Below, piece by piece: positions 8,311-15,960 of a stretch of DNA of 64,000 bases. Source of the DNA: Bacteroidota bacterium. Its GTDB lineage: Bacteria > Bacteroidota > Bacteroidia > Chitinophagales > Chitinophagaceae. The position numbers were made by a program, and so were the translations under genes. The notes under the pieces were generated by a model that was not told the DNA's origin, did not search any database, and saw only the letters and a list, made by a program, of their open reading frames with translations. Numbering within the stretch: the stretch's first letter is position 1; each line of letters starts with the position of its first letter. Where the stretch lies: assembly GCA_018266775.1 (NCBI GenBank), contig JAFDZS010000010.1, forward strand, positions 245,983-309,982, written 5' to 3'.

Positions 8311-9126
8311 ATGATGATACAACAAATCAATGAAGCCGTACAGTTCATTCAGCAACAATATAATAAGAAACCTGCCGCAGGTATTGTACTCGGCAGCGGG
8401 CTCGGCAGTTTTACGGCGGAGATGACAGTGGAAAAGGAAATCCCTTACAGCAGCATTCCTCATTTTCCTGTAAGCACAGTGGAAGGGCATAGCGGCAAAC
8501 TCATTTTTGGACAATTAGGTGGAAAAACGGTGGTGGCGATGGCAGGCCGTTTTCACTATTACGAAGGATATTCAGTACAAGAGGTTGTTTTTCCGATACG
8601 GGTAATGAAATTTCTGGGTATCGAAACACTGCTGGTAAGCAATGCAGCAGGTGGCACCAATACCGGTTTTAAAGTGGGCGACCTGATGGCGATTAAAGAC
8701 CATATCAGTTTTTTTACGCCCAATCCATTAGTAGGTAAAAATGAAGCCATTTTTGGGCCCCGTTTTCCTGATATGAGCGAGCCGTATAAAAAAGACCTCA
8801 TCAGCAAAGCGAAAACCATTGCCGCAGCGAATGCCATTGATTTAAAAGAAGGCGTATACTTTGGCGTTACCGGCCCCACTTTTGAAACCCGTGCAGAATA
8901 TAAATTAATTGGGCTTGTTGGTGCCGATGCGGTGGGCATGAGTACCGTGCAGGAAGTAATAGCCGCCGTGCACATGGGCGTGCCGGTATTTGCTATGAGT
9001 GTGATTACTGATATCGGCATCAGGGAAGATGAAAATGTGATTACACATGAAGAAGTGTTGCAGGCTGCAAAAGAAGCTGAACCCAAATTAACCCTCATTT
9101 TTAAAGAACTGGTGGCACAACTGTAA
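8311..9126 (+). CDS. punA: Purine nucleoside phosphorylase, trimeric class (inosine/guanosine)
   Basis: This enzyme phosphorolyses inosine and guanosine to the base and ribose-1-phosphate in purine salvage. At 271 residues it has the size of the homotrimeric class. Visible family blocks are GIVLGSGLGSF (phosphate-binding loop, ~24-34), the histidine region GRFHYYEGY, SNAAGGTNTGF, and GPTFETRAEYK followed by DAVGMSTVQEV (base and ribose pocket). Near the C-terminus ITDIG is followed by THEEVL, the purine-recognition region. The start could be either of two adjacent ATGs; the first was taken. The porin gene follows after 11 bases, probably in the same transcript. Confidence 0.92.
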   Translation: MMIQQINEAVQFIQQQYNKKPAAGIVLGSGLGSFTAEMTVEKEIPYSSIPHFPVSTVEGHSGKLIFGQLGGKTVVAMAGRFHYYEGYSVQEVVFPIRVMKFLGIETLLVSNAAGGTNTGFKVGDLMAIKDHISFFTPNPLVGKNEAIFGPRFPDMSEPYKKDLISKAKTIAAANAIDLKEGVYFGVTGPTFETRAEYKLIGLVGADAVGMSTVQEVIAAVHMGVPVFAMSVITDIGIREDENVITHEEVLQAAKEAEPKLTLIFKELVAQL

Positions 9127-9137
9127 CCGCTGTTTTC

Positions 9138-11183
9138 ATGAAGCAACTGATATTGTTTTGTTGTTTGATCATTTCCGGAACTGCGGCTCTGGCACAGGAA
9201 CCTATTTTCAAAAAAGTACCGGGGCTGGGTGGCCGCACCAGCGGATCTACCAGCGGGCAGCAAAACGGATCGGATACCAGTAAATCTGCCAAGGATAATA
9301 TCATGGGTTTCGAACATCGTGATGATAAGAAGGATTCTATCAATATCTCTTTTAAGTTTCTCGATTCTGTGCGGAATAACCGCATTGATTCTTCTTACAA
9401 CGATTTTGATAAATATTTTTCCGTACCGTCCAGCTGGCAATACCTGGGCAACAATGGCGCTGCCGCATATCCCCTCATTTTTACCCCCAACCTGAAACCC
9501 GGATGGGATGCCGGTTTTCATGCCTTCGATATTTACCGGTTTAAGCTGGAAGACACGAAGTTTTATAAAACATCCAAACCATTCACACAACTGGGGTATC
9601 AACTGGCTTCCGGTAAAGAACAAATGATCAAGGTATTGCATACACAAAATCCGCGGCCCAACTGGAATTTTGGTTTCGACTACCGCCTTATCAGCGCACC
9701 CGGATTTTTTGTAACACAAAATGCCAATCATAAAAGTTACCGTTTGTACAGCACTTACCAGGGCAAGCGGAAAAGATATGCCGCTTATTTTATTTTACTG
9801 GGCAGCACCATCAGGAACTCTGAAAACGGTGGTATAACGAATGATTCTTCCCTGAGTGACCCCAACAAAACAAAGCGTTATTCCATATTTGTGAATATGG
9901 GCAATGCCGCAGCATTCACGCCCAATCCATTTAATACCACTGTAAACACCGGTAATATTGATAAAGACATGACCGTGTTCCTGCGGCAGACTTATGATAT
10001 TGGCAAAAAGGATTCTGTAGCCATTAACGACAGTACAACAGAATATTTATTTTATCCAAAACTTCGTGCACAGTACACATTTAGTTTAAGCAATTACAAT
10101 TATTTGTTTACTGATATTGCAGCTGATTCAGTATTATATAAAACATGGTACGATACCACACTGCGTTATTCAAAGGATACCATTAACGTGCATGAAAAAT
10201 GGAGTGTGCTGAGTAATGATTTTTCATTGCTGTCATTCCCGGACGCTAAGAATGCGGCGCAGTTTGCACTGGCAGGCATCAGGGTGGAAAATATTAAAGC
10301 ACAGTTTTACCGTGCCACCGGTATTGAAACAAAGAACTATTACAATATGGTTTTGCATGGCGAATACCGGAATAAAACCCGTAACCGCCTTTGGGATGTT
10401 TTGCTGAAAGGTGAATTTTACCTGAATGGTTTGAACAGCGGTGATTACAGTGCCTATGCAACCATTGACCGTACATTAAATAAAAAACTGGGAGATGTGC
10501 GCCTCTTCTTCACCAACGTAAACCGGACGCCGTCATTTGTATATAACAGTTTATCGGCCTTTAATTTTAAAAATGCCACCATCAGTAAAAAAGAAAATAT
10601 TATTTCTTTTGGTGCAGATGCCCATAATTCTTTTTTCAATCTTGGCTTCAGAAACCACCTGATCACCAACCTGGCTTATTTTTCCGGGTATCATACCACA
10701 GCGCAATATACCAAAGTGATTAACCTGGTGCAATTATTTGCTTCCAAAAAAATCAGGCTGAATAAACGATGGAACTGGTATGCAGAAGGAGTGGTGCAGC
10801 AAACTGATGCCGCAGCGCCGGTAAAAGTACCGTTAGTGTTTACACGAAATCGCCTTGCCTTTGAGGGGGTGTTTTATAAAAACCTGAACTTAAGCACAGG
10901 GCTTGAAGTGCGCTATTATACGCCGTATAACGGCTACAACTATTCACCAGTAATGGCACAGTTTACATCGCAGGATACAGTGAAACTGAATAACCGTCCG
11001 GATGTAGCGGCTTTCTTCGATTTCAGGATCAAATCATTCACCGCGTACATTCGTGCTGAAAATTTAAATACCGCCAGCTTCACCAATGGGTTTGGTTTTA
11101 TACATAATAACTTTGCTGCACCACATTATCCCACACAGGGACTGATGATACGCTTTGGTGTATTATGGAATTTTGTTAATTAA
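9138..11183 (+). CDS. Outer-membrane putative porin (Porin_10 type)
   Basis: This 681-residue protein begins with a signal peptide (cleavage near TAALA-QE), then a Gly/Ser/Thr-rich low-complexity linker (~28-50) and a long run of alternating polar/hydrophobic residues rich in aromatic turns (e.g. NWNFGFDYRL, KSYRLYSTYQGKRKRYAAYF). It ends in a strand with terminal aromatic residues (MIRFGVLWNFVN), the signature of an outer-membrane beta barrel. The opening block (SSWQYLGNNGAAAYPLIF) is typical of the Bacteroidota putative porin family. It sits 11 bases after purine nucleoside phosphorylase, which suggests co-transcription and perhaps nucleoside or solute entry, but the cargo is inference. A weak hairpin (ATGACA/TGTCAT, 11183-11200) follows. 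Confidence 0.82.
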   Translation: MKQLILFCCLIISGTAALAQEPIFKKVPGLGGRTSGSTSGQQNGSDTSKSAKDNIMGFEHRDDKKDSINISFKFLDSVRNNRIDSSYNDFDKYFSVPSSWQYLGNNGAAAYPLIFTPNLKPGWDAGFHAFDIYRFKLEDTKFYKTSKPFTQLGYQLASGKEQMIKVLHTQNPRPNWNFGFDYRLISAPGFFVTQNANHKSYRLYSTYQGKRKRYAAYFILLGSTIRNSENGGITNDSSLSDPNKTKRYSIFVNMGNAAAFTPNPFNTTVNTGNIDKDMTVFLRQTYDIGKKDSVAINDSTTEYLFYPKLRAQYTFSLSNYNYLFTDIAADSVLYKTWYDTTLRYSKDTINVHEKWSVLSNDFSLLSFPDAKNAAQFALAGIRVENIKAQFYRATGIETKNYYNMVLHGEYRNKTRNRLWDVLLKGEFYLNGLNSGDYSAYATIDRTLNKKLGDVRLFFTNVNRTPSFVYNSLSAFNFKNATISKKENIISFGADAHNSFFNLGFRNHLITNLAYFSGYHTTAQYTKVINLVQLFASKKIRLNKRWNWYAEGVVQQTDAAAPVKVPLVFTRNRLAFEGVFYKNLNLSTGLEVRYYTPYNGYNYSPVMAQFTSQDTVKLNNRPDVAAFFDFRIKSFTAYIRAENLNTASFTNGFGFIHNNFAAPHYPTQGLMIRFGVLWNFVN

Positions 11184-11317
11184 TGACATCGCTTTGTCAT
11201 AATTACATTAAAACTTTAAAGAACTGTCTATTTTTTACAAAAAGACCTATATTAGCAGTCCGAAAAGCTGAAACTAACCTTAACCCCCACGAATACAGAT
11301 TTACTTGCTTGATGAAT

Positions 11318-11333
11318 GTAAAGGATCCTTTAC
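11318..11333. promoter_or_regulatory. Perfect 16-bp palindrome upstream of the type IX cargo gene
   Basis: GTAAAGGATCCTTTAC is its own reverse complement and lies 72 bases before the ATG at 11406. The position suits an operator for a dimeric regulator. No family can be named. Confidence 0.35.
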
Positions 11334-11405
11334 CTGGATAAACTGTGATGTGCCTGAACAAAATGTACGGGTGCACATTGGATAAAGCCTAAAACCAAAA
11401 CATAT

Positions 11406-13331
11406 ATGCTTATCAGATCCTTTATGAAAAGGCATGCAAAGCAATGGTATGCCCTGCTGCTGCTTTTATTACCTGCCTTTCTTTTTGCGCAAACATTTAC
11501 ACCCGTAACTGTTACCGGCTTCAATAATGATGTAGTGGCAGAAACCGGAACCAGCTCTTTAACCACCACCACCATTTCATTAGATGGGCCAACAGTAAGT
11601 AACAAGGTAATGTACACCAATACCTTTAAAACGCTGAACAGTTTTGGAGGAGGCGGTATCCCGGATAACGGGCTCATTACCGATGCCACAGGTAACACTT
11701 ACCAGATGGCATCATTCAATGCTAATAATGCCTTATTGCTGCAGCGTACACAAAGCGGCGACCTTGTGCTGAGCACGCCATCTAAATTTACCAAAGTGCG
11801 TATACTTTGCCTTTCCACAGAAGGTACCAGTTTGGTAAACGGTGTAATGACGTTCAGCGATGGCAGTACTACCAATGCGTTTACGAATTATTCATTGGGC
11901 GACTGGTTTAATAATACCACCAACCTGGTATTGTCAGGCTTTGGCCGTTGTACCAGGGCTACACCTGCAAGCGGTGCAGATGCTTATCCCACCAATCCAA
12001 GATTATATTATATAGAAATACCATTATCCTGCACCGACAGGCAGAAAACACTCCAGAAAATTACGTTCACCAACGTAACAACAGGAGGGAGCAATGCACC
12101 GTTTCCCAACGCCGTTTTCTTTGGTATTTCCGGTATAGGCTACACGCAGAATATTTCTGCCGCCATTACCAATGCCACCTGTACCAGTAATGGAAGTGCA
12201 ACGTTAACCATTACCGGGTCGGGTTCGCCTTATACTGTAACATGGAATACAACGCCTGTGCAAACCGGCGTTACTGCCACTAACCTGGCTGCAGGCAACT
12301 ATACGGCCACCATCACAGATGCCAACAGTTGCATAAGCACTTACCCGGTAACCATCACTGCACCTGCGCCCTTAACCATGACAGCACATGCTGATACCAG
12401 TATTTGCCCCGGTGCATCTTTTAATGCCAATACAGTAAGTAATGCCACAACATTCAGCTGGTCACCCACGGCAGGTGTAAGCAATGCGGCTATTGCCAAC
12501 CCGGTATTATCGCCGGCTTCAACAACAACCTATACAGTTACCGGTACAAGCGGCAGCTGTACCATTAGTAAATCTTTTACAGTAACGGTATTGCCCGCAG
12601 TTACCTTAACTGTTCATGCAGATACGGCCATTTGTTCCGGCACTTCATTCAACGCTAATACAGTAAGCAATGCCACAACATTTTTGTGGACACCGGCAAC
12701 CGGTTTAAGCAGTGCGGCCATTGCAAGCCCCATTGTATCGCCCACAACAACTACACCATATACGGTTAAAGCCACAACAGGCAACTGCAGCATTACTAAA
12801 TCGTTTACTGTAACAGTAAACCCCGCAGCTGCAGCCAATGCAGGCAATACATTGCTGATCTTCTCCGGCCAGAGCATCACCATACAGGCCAGTGCTTCGG
12901 CAGGCAGTTACTTATGGACACCGTCAACAGGGCTCAGCTCAGCAACAGTATTGCAGCCGGTGGCATCACCTTCTGCAAGTACTACATATACTTTGAAAGT
13001 TACTTCAGCACAGGGTTGTACTGCCACCAGCAGTGTACTGGTTACCGTTGTGAATGATTGCGTGAAAGTAATGGAAGCATTTACACCCAATGGTGATGGA
13101 TTCAATGATAAATGGATTGTTACCAATGGCGGCTGTACTACAAAAGTATCTGCAAGGGTATATAACCGCTGGGGAGGTAAAGTATTTGAATCCAATGATT
13201 ATAAAAATGACTGGGATGGAACCTATAACGGTAAACCCTTACCCGATGGTACTTACTATTATGTAGTTCACTTTGATCTTATTAATAGCAGCGCCGTGGA
13301 TAAAAAAGGTAATGTAACCATTTTACGTTAA
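11406..13331 (+). CDS. Type IX secretion cargo with SprB repeat and type B gliding-motility C-terminal domain
   Basis: This 641-residue surface protein has a signal peptide (hydrophobic LLLLLLPAFLFA, cleavage before Q). Next is an unrecognised N-terminal domain (~30-250) whose YYIEIPL and DRQKTLQKITF wording resembles carbohydrate-binding beta sandwiches. Then follow one SprB-like repeat (~255-320: NGSATLTITGSGSPYTVTWN), two near-identical 78-residue modules, one partial third module, and a type B sorting domain (~555-641: AFTPNGDGFNDKW, YNRWGGKVFES, WDGTYNGKPLPDGTYYYVV) ending in VTILR. Type B domains send proteins through the T9SS to the cell surface or medium. The next gene, 29 bases downstream, is a PorP/SprF-family protein of the kind needed for type B cargo, so the two form a unit. 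Cysteine pairs in the modules may form disulfides. Confidence 0.88.
   Translation: MLIRSFMKRHAKQWYALLLLLLPAFLFAQTFTPVTVTGFNNDVVAETGTSSLTTTTISLDGPTVSNKVMYTNTFKTLNSFGGGGIPDNGLITDATGNTYQMASFNANNALLLQRTQSGDLVLSTPSKFTKVRILCLSTEGTSLVNGVMTFSDGSTTNAFTNYSLGDWFNNTTNLVLSGFGRCTRATPASGADAYPTNPRLYYIEIPLSCTDRQKTLQKITFTNVTTGGSNAPFPNAVFFGISGIGYTQNISAAITNATCTSNGSATLTITGSGSPYTVTWNTTPVQTGVTATNLAAGNYTATITDANSCISTYPVTITAPAPLTMTAHADTSICPGASFNANTVSNATTFSWSPTAGVSNAAIANPVLSPASTTTYTVTGTSGSCTISKSFTVTVLPAVTLTVHADTAICSGTSFNANTVSNATTFLWTPATGLSSAAIASPIVSPTTTTPYTVKATTGNCSITKSFTVTVNPAAAANAGNTLLIFSGQSITIQASASAGSYLWTPSTGLSSATVLQPVASPSASTTYTLKVTSAQGCTATSSVLVTVVNDCVKVMEAFTPNGDGFNDKWIVTNGGCTTKVSARVYNRWGGKVFESNDYKNDWDGTYNGKPLPDGTYYYVVHFDLINSSAVDKKGNVTILR
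12372..12836 (+). repeat. Tandem duplication of a 234-bp coding module
   Basis: Two successive ~234-bp units (12372-12605 and 12606-12836) share long DNA identities, e.g. AATACAGTAAGTAATGCCAC against AATACAGTAAGCAATGCCAC. They encode near-identical 78-residue Ig-like modules (ADTSICPGASFNANTVSNAT / ADTAICSGTSFNANTVSNAT). This points to recent duplication within the cargo gene. Confidence 0.8.
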
Positions 13332-13360
13332 TCAATTTCTGAACAGTTAAAACAAATTAT

Positions 13361-14269
13361 ATGTTTTCAATCAATATAAAAACAATCACAACGGCAGCAG
13401 CCGGAATGCTGTTGTTTGGTACAGCAGGGGCACAACAGGTATTTAAAATCAGCCAGTACCAGGAAAATAATTTTATTCATAATCCCGCAGCGGTTGGTGC
13501 CAACGGCTTCACCACAGTAGGAGGTGTATTCCGTAGTCAATGGTCAGGCATTGAAGGCAGTCCGCGTACGGTTGCTTTTTTGGGTGACACTTATATAGAA
13601 AAAAGCAAACTGGGGTTAGGGGCCCAGGTTTTTTCTGATAAGACAGGACCCACCAGCCGTAACAGCGCTGAAATAGATGCATCGTACAGTGTACCGGTAG
13701 ATGATAAAGGAACAAAACTGATGATGGGGCTGGGGCTGCAGGCCATTCAGTTTAAAGTAGATAAAAATGCCATTGCAGAATATATACCCAACGATCCTTT
13801 GCTGGCATCATCAGCATCAGCTACAAAAGGAGATATTGCTGCTGGTTTATACCTGCACAGTGAAAAATTTAATGTAGGTATTTCTGCAAAACAAATCCTG
13901 CAGCCTAAACTGGATTTTGTAAAATCTTCCACTAATGTAGATGGTAAATTATACCGCCACTTTTTCCTGGTGGCCAATTATAACATCCGCACAGACGAAG
14001 CAAATGTACTGGTACCACACTTTGAACTGCGTTATCAACCCAATGCGCCGGTGGATTATGAAGGCGGTGTAATGCTGGTGCATAAAGACCTTATTACTGT
14101 GGGTGTAAGTGCGCATTATAAACAGGATTATACCGTTTTTGCAGGAATCAAATTAGATCATAAGTTTTCCATCAGTTATGCTTATGATGTATATAACAAC
14201 CCGATAAACACATTTGATGGTGGAAATGGCGGACATGAATTGATGCTCCGCTACTTCTTCAAAAAATAG
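13361..14269 (+). CDS. PorP/SprF family type IX secretion system membrane protein
   Basis: This 302-residue outer-membrane protein has a signal peptide (cleavage near GTAGA-QQ). The family opening follows (FKISQYQENNFIHNPAAVGANG; note QYxxNxxxxNPAxxG, in part), then FRSQWSGIEGSPRT, and a barrel of short strands ending MLRYFFKK. PorP/SprF proteins act with the T9SS machinery and are needed specifically for secretion or anchoring of cargo with type B C-terminal domains. The adjacent upstream gene encodes exactly such a cargo. A rho-independent terminator follows the gene, which closes the two-gene unit. Confidence 0.92.
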   Translation: MFSINIKTITTAAAGMLLFGTAGAQQVFKISQYQENNFIHNPAAVGANGFTTVGGVFRSQWSGIEGSPRTVAFLGDTYIEKSKLGLGAQVFSDKTGPTSRNSAEIDASYSVPVDDKGTKLMMGLGLQAIQFKVDKNAIAEYIPNDPLLASSASATKGDIAAGLYLHSEKFNVGISAKQILQPKLDFVKSSTNVDGKLYRHFFLVANYNIRTDEANVLVPHFELRYQPNAPVDYEGGVMLVHKDLITVGVSAHYKQDYTVFAGIKLDHKFSISYAYDVYNNPINTFDGGNGGHELMLRYFFKK

Positions 14270-14302
14270 TTGCCAGGATCTGAATACTCCCTCTTGAAAG
14301 AT

Positions 14303-14328
14303 GCAGCCGTAAGGCTGCTCTTTTTTTT
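14303..14328 (+). terminator. Rho-independent terminator after the PorP/SprF gene
   Basis: A 6-bp stem GCAGCC/GGCTGC with loop GTAA is followed by TC and a run of eight T residues. Confidence 0.88.
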
Positions 14329-14406
14329 AACAGTAAACCGGGGATTGCAGAAAGGAAATGTTCTTACCTTGCGTATAAATTAGTGCCATCAGAAAAATGT
14401 GAAGTC

Positions 14407-14466
14407 ATGAAAAAATTCTTTTTATTCATATTATCTTTATTCAGAAAGAAAAAATGCTGTCAATGA
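14407..14466 (+). CDS. 19-residue leader ORF overlapping the TlpA-family start
   Basis: ATG at 14407 opens MKKFFLFILSLFRKKKCCQ and stops at TGA 14464-14466. The stop overlaps the ATG of the thioredoxin gene at 14463 in an ATGA arrangement typical of translational coupling. The peptide is hydrophobic, then strongly basic, and ends with two cysteines. It may be a true small membrane peptide, a coupling leader, or a remnant of an alternative signal sequence. Only the arrangement supports it. Confidence 0.4.
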   Translation: MKKFFLFILSLFRKKKCCQ

Positions 14467-14942
14467 AAAAACTGCTGTTTGCTGCAATGATAACTTTTGC
14501 TGCCGTTTCTGTTTCAGCCCAGGTTAAGGTGGGAGACATGATGCCGGATATTAAATTGCCCAATGTAAATGATAGTGCGGTATCCCTTTCTTCATTCAGG
14601 GGTAAAGTGGTGCTGGTTGATTTTTGGGCCAGTTGGTGCGGTCCGTGCAGGCAAACTAATCCTTCCGTAGTAAGGCTTTATAAAAAGTATAAAGACAAAG
14701 GTTTTGAAGTGTTTGGTGTATCCATCGATGCCAAAAAGAAAGACTGGCTGAAAGCCATTAAGCAAGATAAAATTACGTTTACGCAGGTAAATGATAAAGG
14801 CGGCTGGGATGGTAAAGTGCCCACTGCTTTTAACATCACCATGATACCCACTAACTTTTTACTGGATCAAAACGGAAAAGTAATTGCCATTGATGCCGAA
14901 GGCAAAAAGCTGGATGAACTGGTGAACCAGTTATTGCAGTAA
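14463..14942 (+). CDS. TlpA/ResA-type periplasmic thiol-disulfide oxidoreductase
   Basis: This 159-residue exported thioredoxin has a signal peptide (MKKLLFAAMITFAAVSVSA-Q). It continues with the AhpC/TSA-like opening VGDMMPDIKLPNVND, then VVLVDFWASWCGPCR with the redox motif CGPC at ~58-61, GVSIDAKKKDWLKAI and the cis-proline loop ITMIPTNFLLD. Such proteins reduce or isomerise disulfides in the periplasm, for example in cytochrome c maturation, or act in redox protection. The start was set at the internal ATG 14463 because it gives a clean signal peptide; an ATG at 14454 adds three residues. A 19-codon ORF overlaps this start. The stop abuts that of the convergent transporter gene. Confidence 0.9.
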   Translation: MKKLLFAAMITFAAVSVSAQVKVGDMMPDIKLPNVNDSAVSLSSFRGKVVLVDFWASWCGPCRQTNPSVVRLYKKYKDKGFEVFGVSIDAKKKDWLKAIKQDKITFTQVNDKGGWDGKVPTAFNITMIPTNFLLDQNGKVIAIDAEGKKLDELVNQLLQ

Positions 14943-15722
14943 CTATTTTTTTGTTTTGAATCTTAAAGAAAGGCCCAGCGAAAAATAACTGTTTGGTGCC
15001 CGTTTGCTGATGCGGAAACCAGCAGCTGCATCAACTTTTATATTCTCATTAAGGTTATATGCAACACCACCATCCACACTGTTTTGTGGCGCATAATCTT
15101 TCCAGATAAATCCATAAGCTTCAATAAAAGCATACCATCTATCATCGAATGTATAACCCGGGGAAAACGTATATACATAAGCAGGCGGGTAACCAAACAA
15201 TTCCCATTCCATACCGATGTTTGTACCAATACTGAATTGCTTCCCAAAATTGCGCTGAATCACAAAACGAAAGTTGGCTCCATCAAGTGTATCGGTGTAC
15301 AGCGTTCTCAGCTGGCCAAAACTATAATGTGCAATAAGGGAAATTTTGGGCCGCCATCCTTTCTGTTCACAAATATTACCTTTAGCACCCAGTTCGGCAT
15401 CAGAAATTCCGGAAAATGTTTCAACCGCATTAAAAGCACGGTCCCGCTCTGTACTCCATACCGTGATGAGCCGTAATTCAAACCGTTGCCCCAGGCCATA
15501 TTTGGTAAGCAGGGTGGGGTGATCAAAATATTCTTCTTTATAACCCTGTTTGTCACGGTATTTGGTTTTAGATAACCCTGATTCAAACTGCATCCAGTGT
15601 TTGGGTACAGTGGCTGCGGTTTCGGTTTGATCTGGCCGGTCTGTTTCGATAGGCGTTTCCTGCGCTTTTACAAATAAAGTACCCAGAATAAGAAACAGGG
15701 TGCACAAAATTTTAATGTTCAT
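14943..15722 (-). CDS. Outer-membrane transporter of the Phenol_MetA_deg family
   Basis: This 259-residue protein has a signal peptide (MNIKILCTLFLILGTLFVKA-Q), then the family hallmark ETDRPDQTETAATVPK and a barrel of aromatic-rich amphipathic strands (e.g. HWMQFESGLSKTKY, RFELRLITVWSTER, YAFIEAYGFIWKDYAP). The C-terminal strand is SYFSLGLSLRFKTKK. The family is named after the MetA protein of phenol degradation, but in Bacteroidota the substrates are unknown and metal or small-solute uptake has been guessed. A promoter-like pair and an interrupted palindrome of DtxR/MntR type lie just upstream, which would fit metal-dependent control. That link is inference. Confidence 0.75.
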   Translation of the reverse strand: MNIKILCTLFLILGTLFVKAQETPIETDRPDQTETAATVPKHWMQFESGLSKTKYRDKQGYKEEYFDHPTLLTKYGLGQRFELRLITVWSTERDRAFNAVETFSGISDAELGAKGNICEQKGWRPKISLIAHYSFGQLRTLYTDTLDGANFRFVIQRNFGKQFSIGTNIGMEWELFGYPPAYVYTFSPGYTFDDRWYAFIEAYGFIWKDYAPQNSVDGGVAYNLNENIKVDAAAGFRISKRAPNSYFSLGLSLRFKTKK

Positions 15723-15733
15723 TAAAATAAATA

Positions 15734-15749
15734 TTTAGTCTTGTCTAAA
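15734..15749. promoter_or_regulatory. Candidate DtxR/MntR-type operator
   Basis: TTTAGTCTTGTCTAAA pairs with its own complement at 12 of 16 positions (TTTAGnCnnGnCTAAA), the style of DtxR-family boxes such as TTAGGnTAnCCTAA. It lies 12-27 bases before the transporter ATG and just downstream of the putative -7 box, where a repressor would block transcription. Confidence 0.4.
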
Positions 15750-15756
15750 ATTATTT

Positions 15757-15785
15757 TAAAGATATGCATAAAAATAGATAACCAA
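15757..15785 (-). promoter_or_regulatory. Candidate promoter of the outer-membrane transporter
   Basis: On the minus strand TTGG at 15785-15782 and TATCTTTA at 15764-15757 are separated by 17 bases, a fair match to the Bacteroidota -33 TTTG / -7 TAnnTTTG promoter. The -33 part lies in the arm of a hairpin. Confidence 0.35.
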
Positions 15786-15809
15786 TATTTTTAAGGAAAA
15801 AATATTGGT
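15781..15809. terminator. Perfect AT-rich hairpin between two minus-strand genes
   Basis: ACCAATATTTTT and AAAAATATTGGT form a perfect 12-bp inverted repeat around 5 bases. It could end transcription from the gene at 15961-16953, though the T-run is inside the stem. It could equally be an operator site; it overlaps the transporter's putative -33 box. Confidence 0.4.
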
Positions 15810-15960
15810 CAACATAATCAGTACGTAGCTTTACCTAAGCGGCCTGTATCAGCATTTCAGGCTAAGTAAATCATAAACGGCTTTGAAGCGGTCAGACGAT
15901 GACGTCAGACCGGGGCAACCTTCGCTTTGCCCAGGCACTATCGCCTGACAATGTTGCTGA

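Noticed and set aside
8559..9731. Long (390-codon) minus-strand frame across purine nucleoside phosphorylase and the porin
   Set aside because: It lies opposite two well-supported genes, has no domain pattern and Cys/Ser-rich composition typical of antisense frames.
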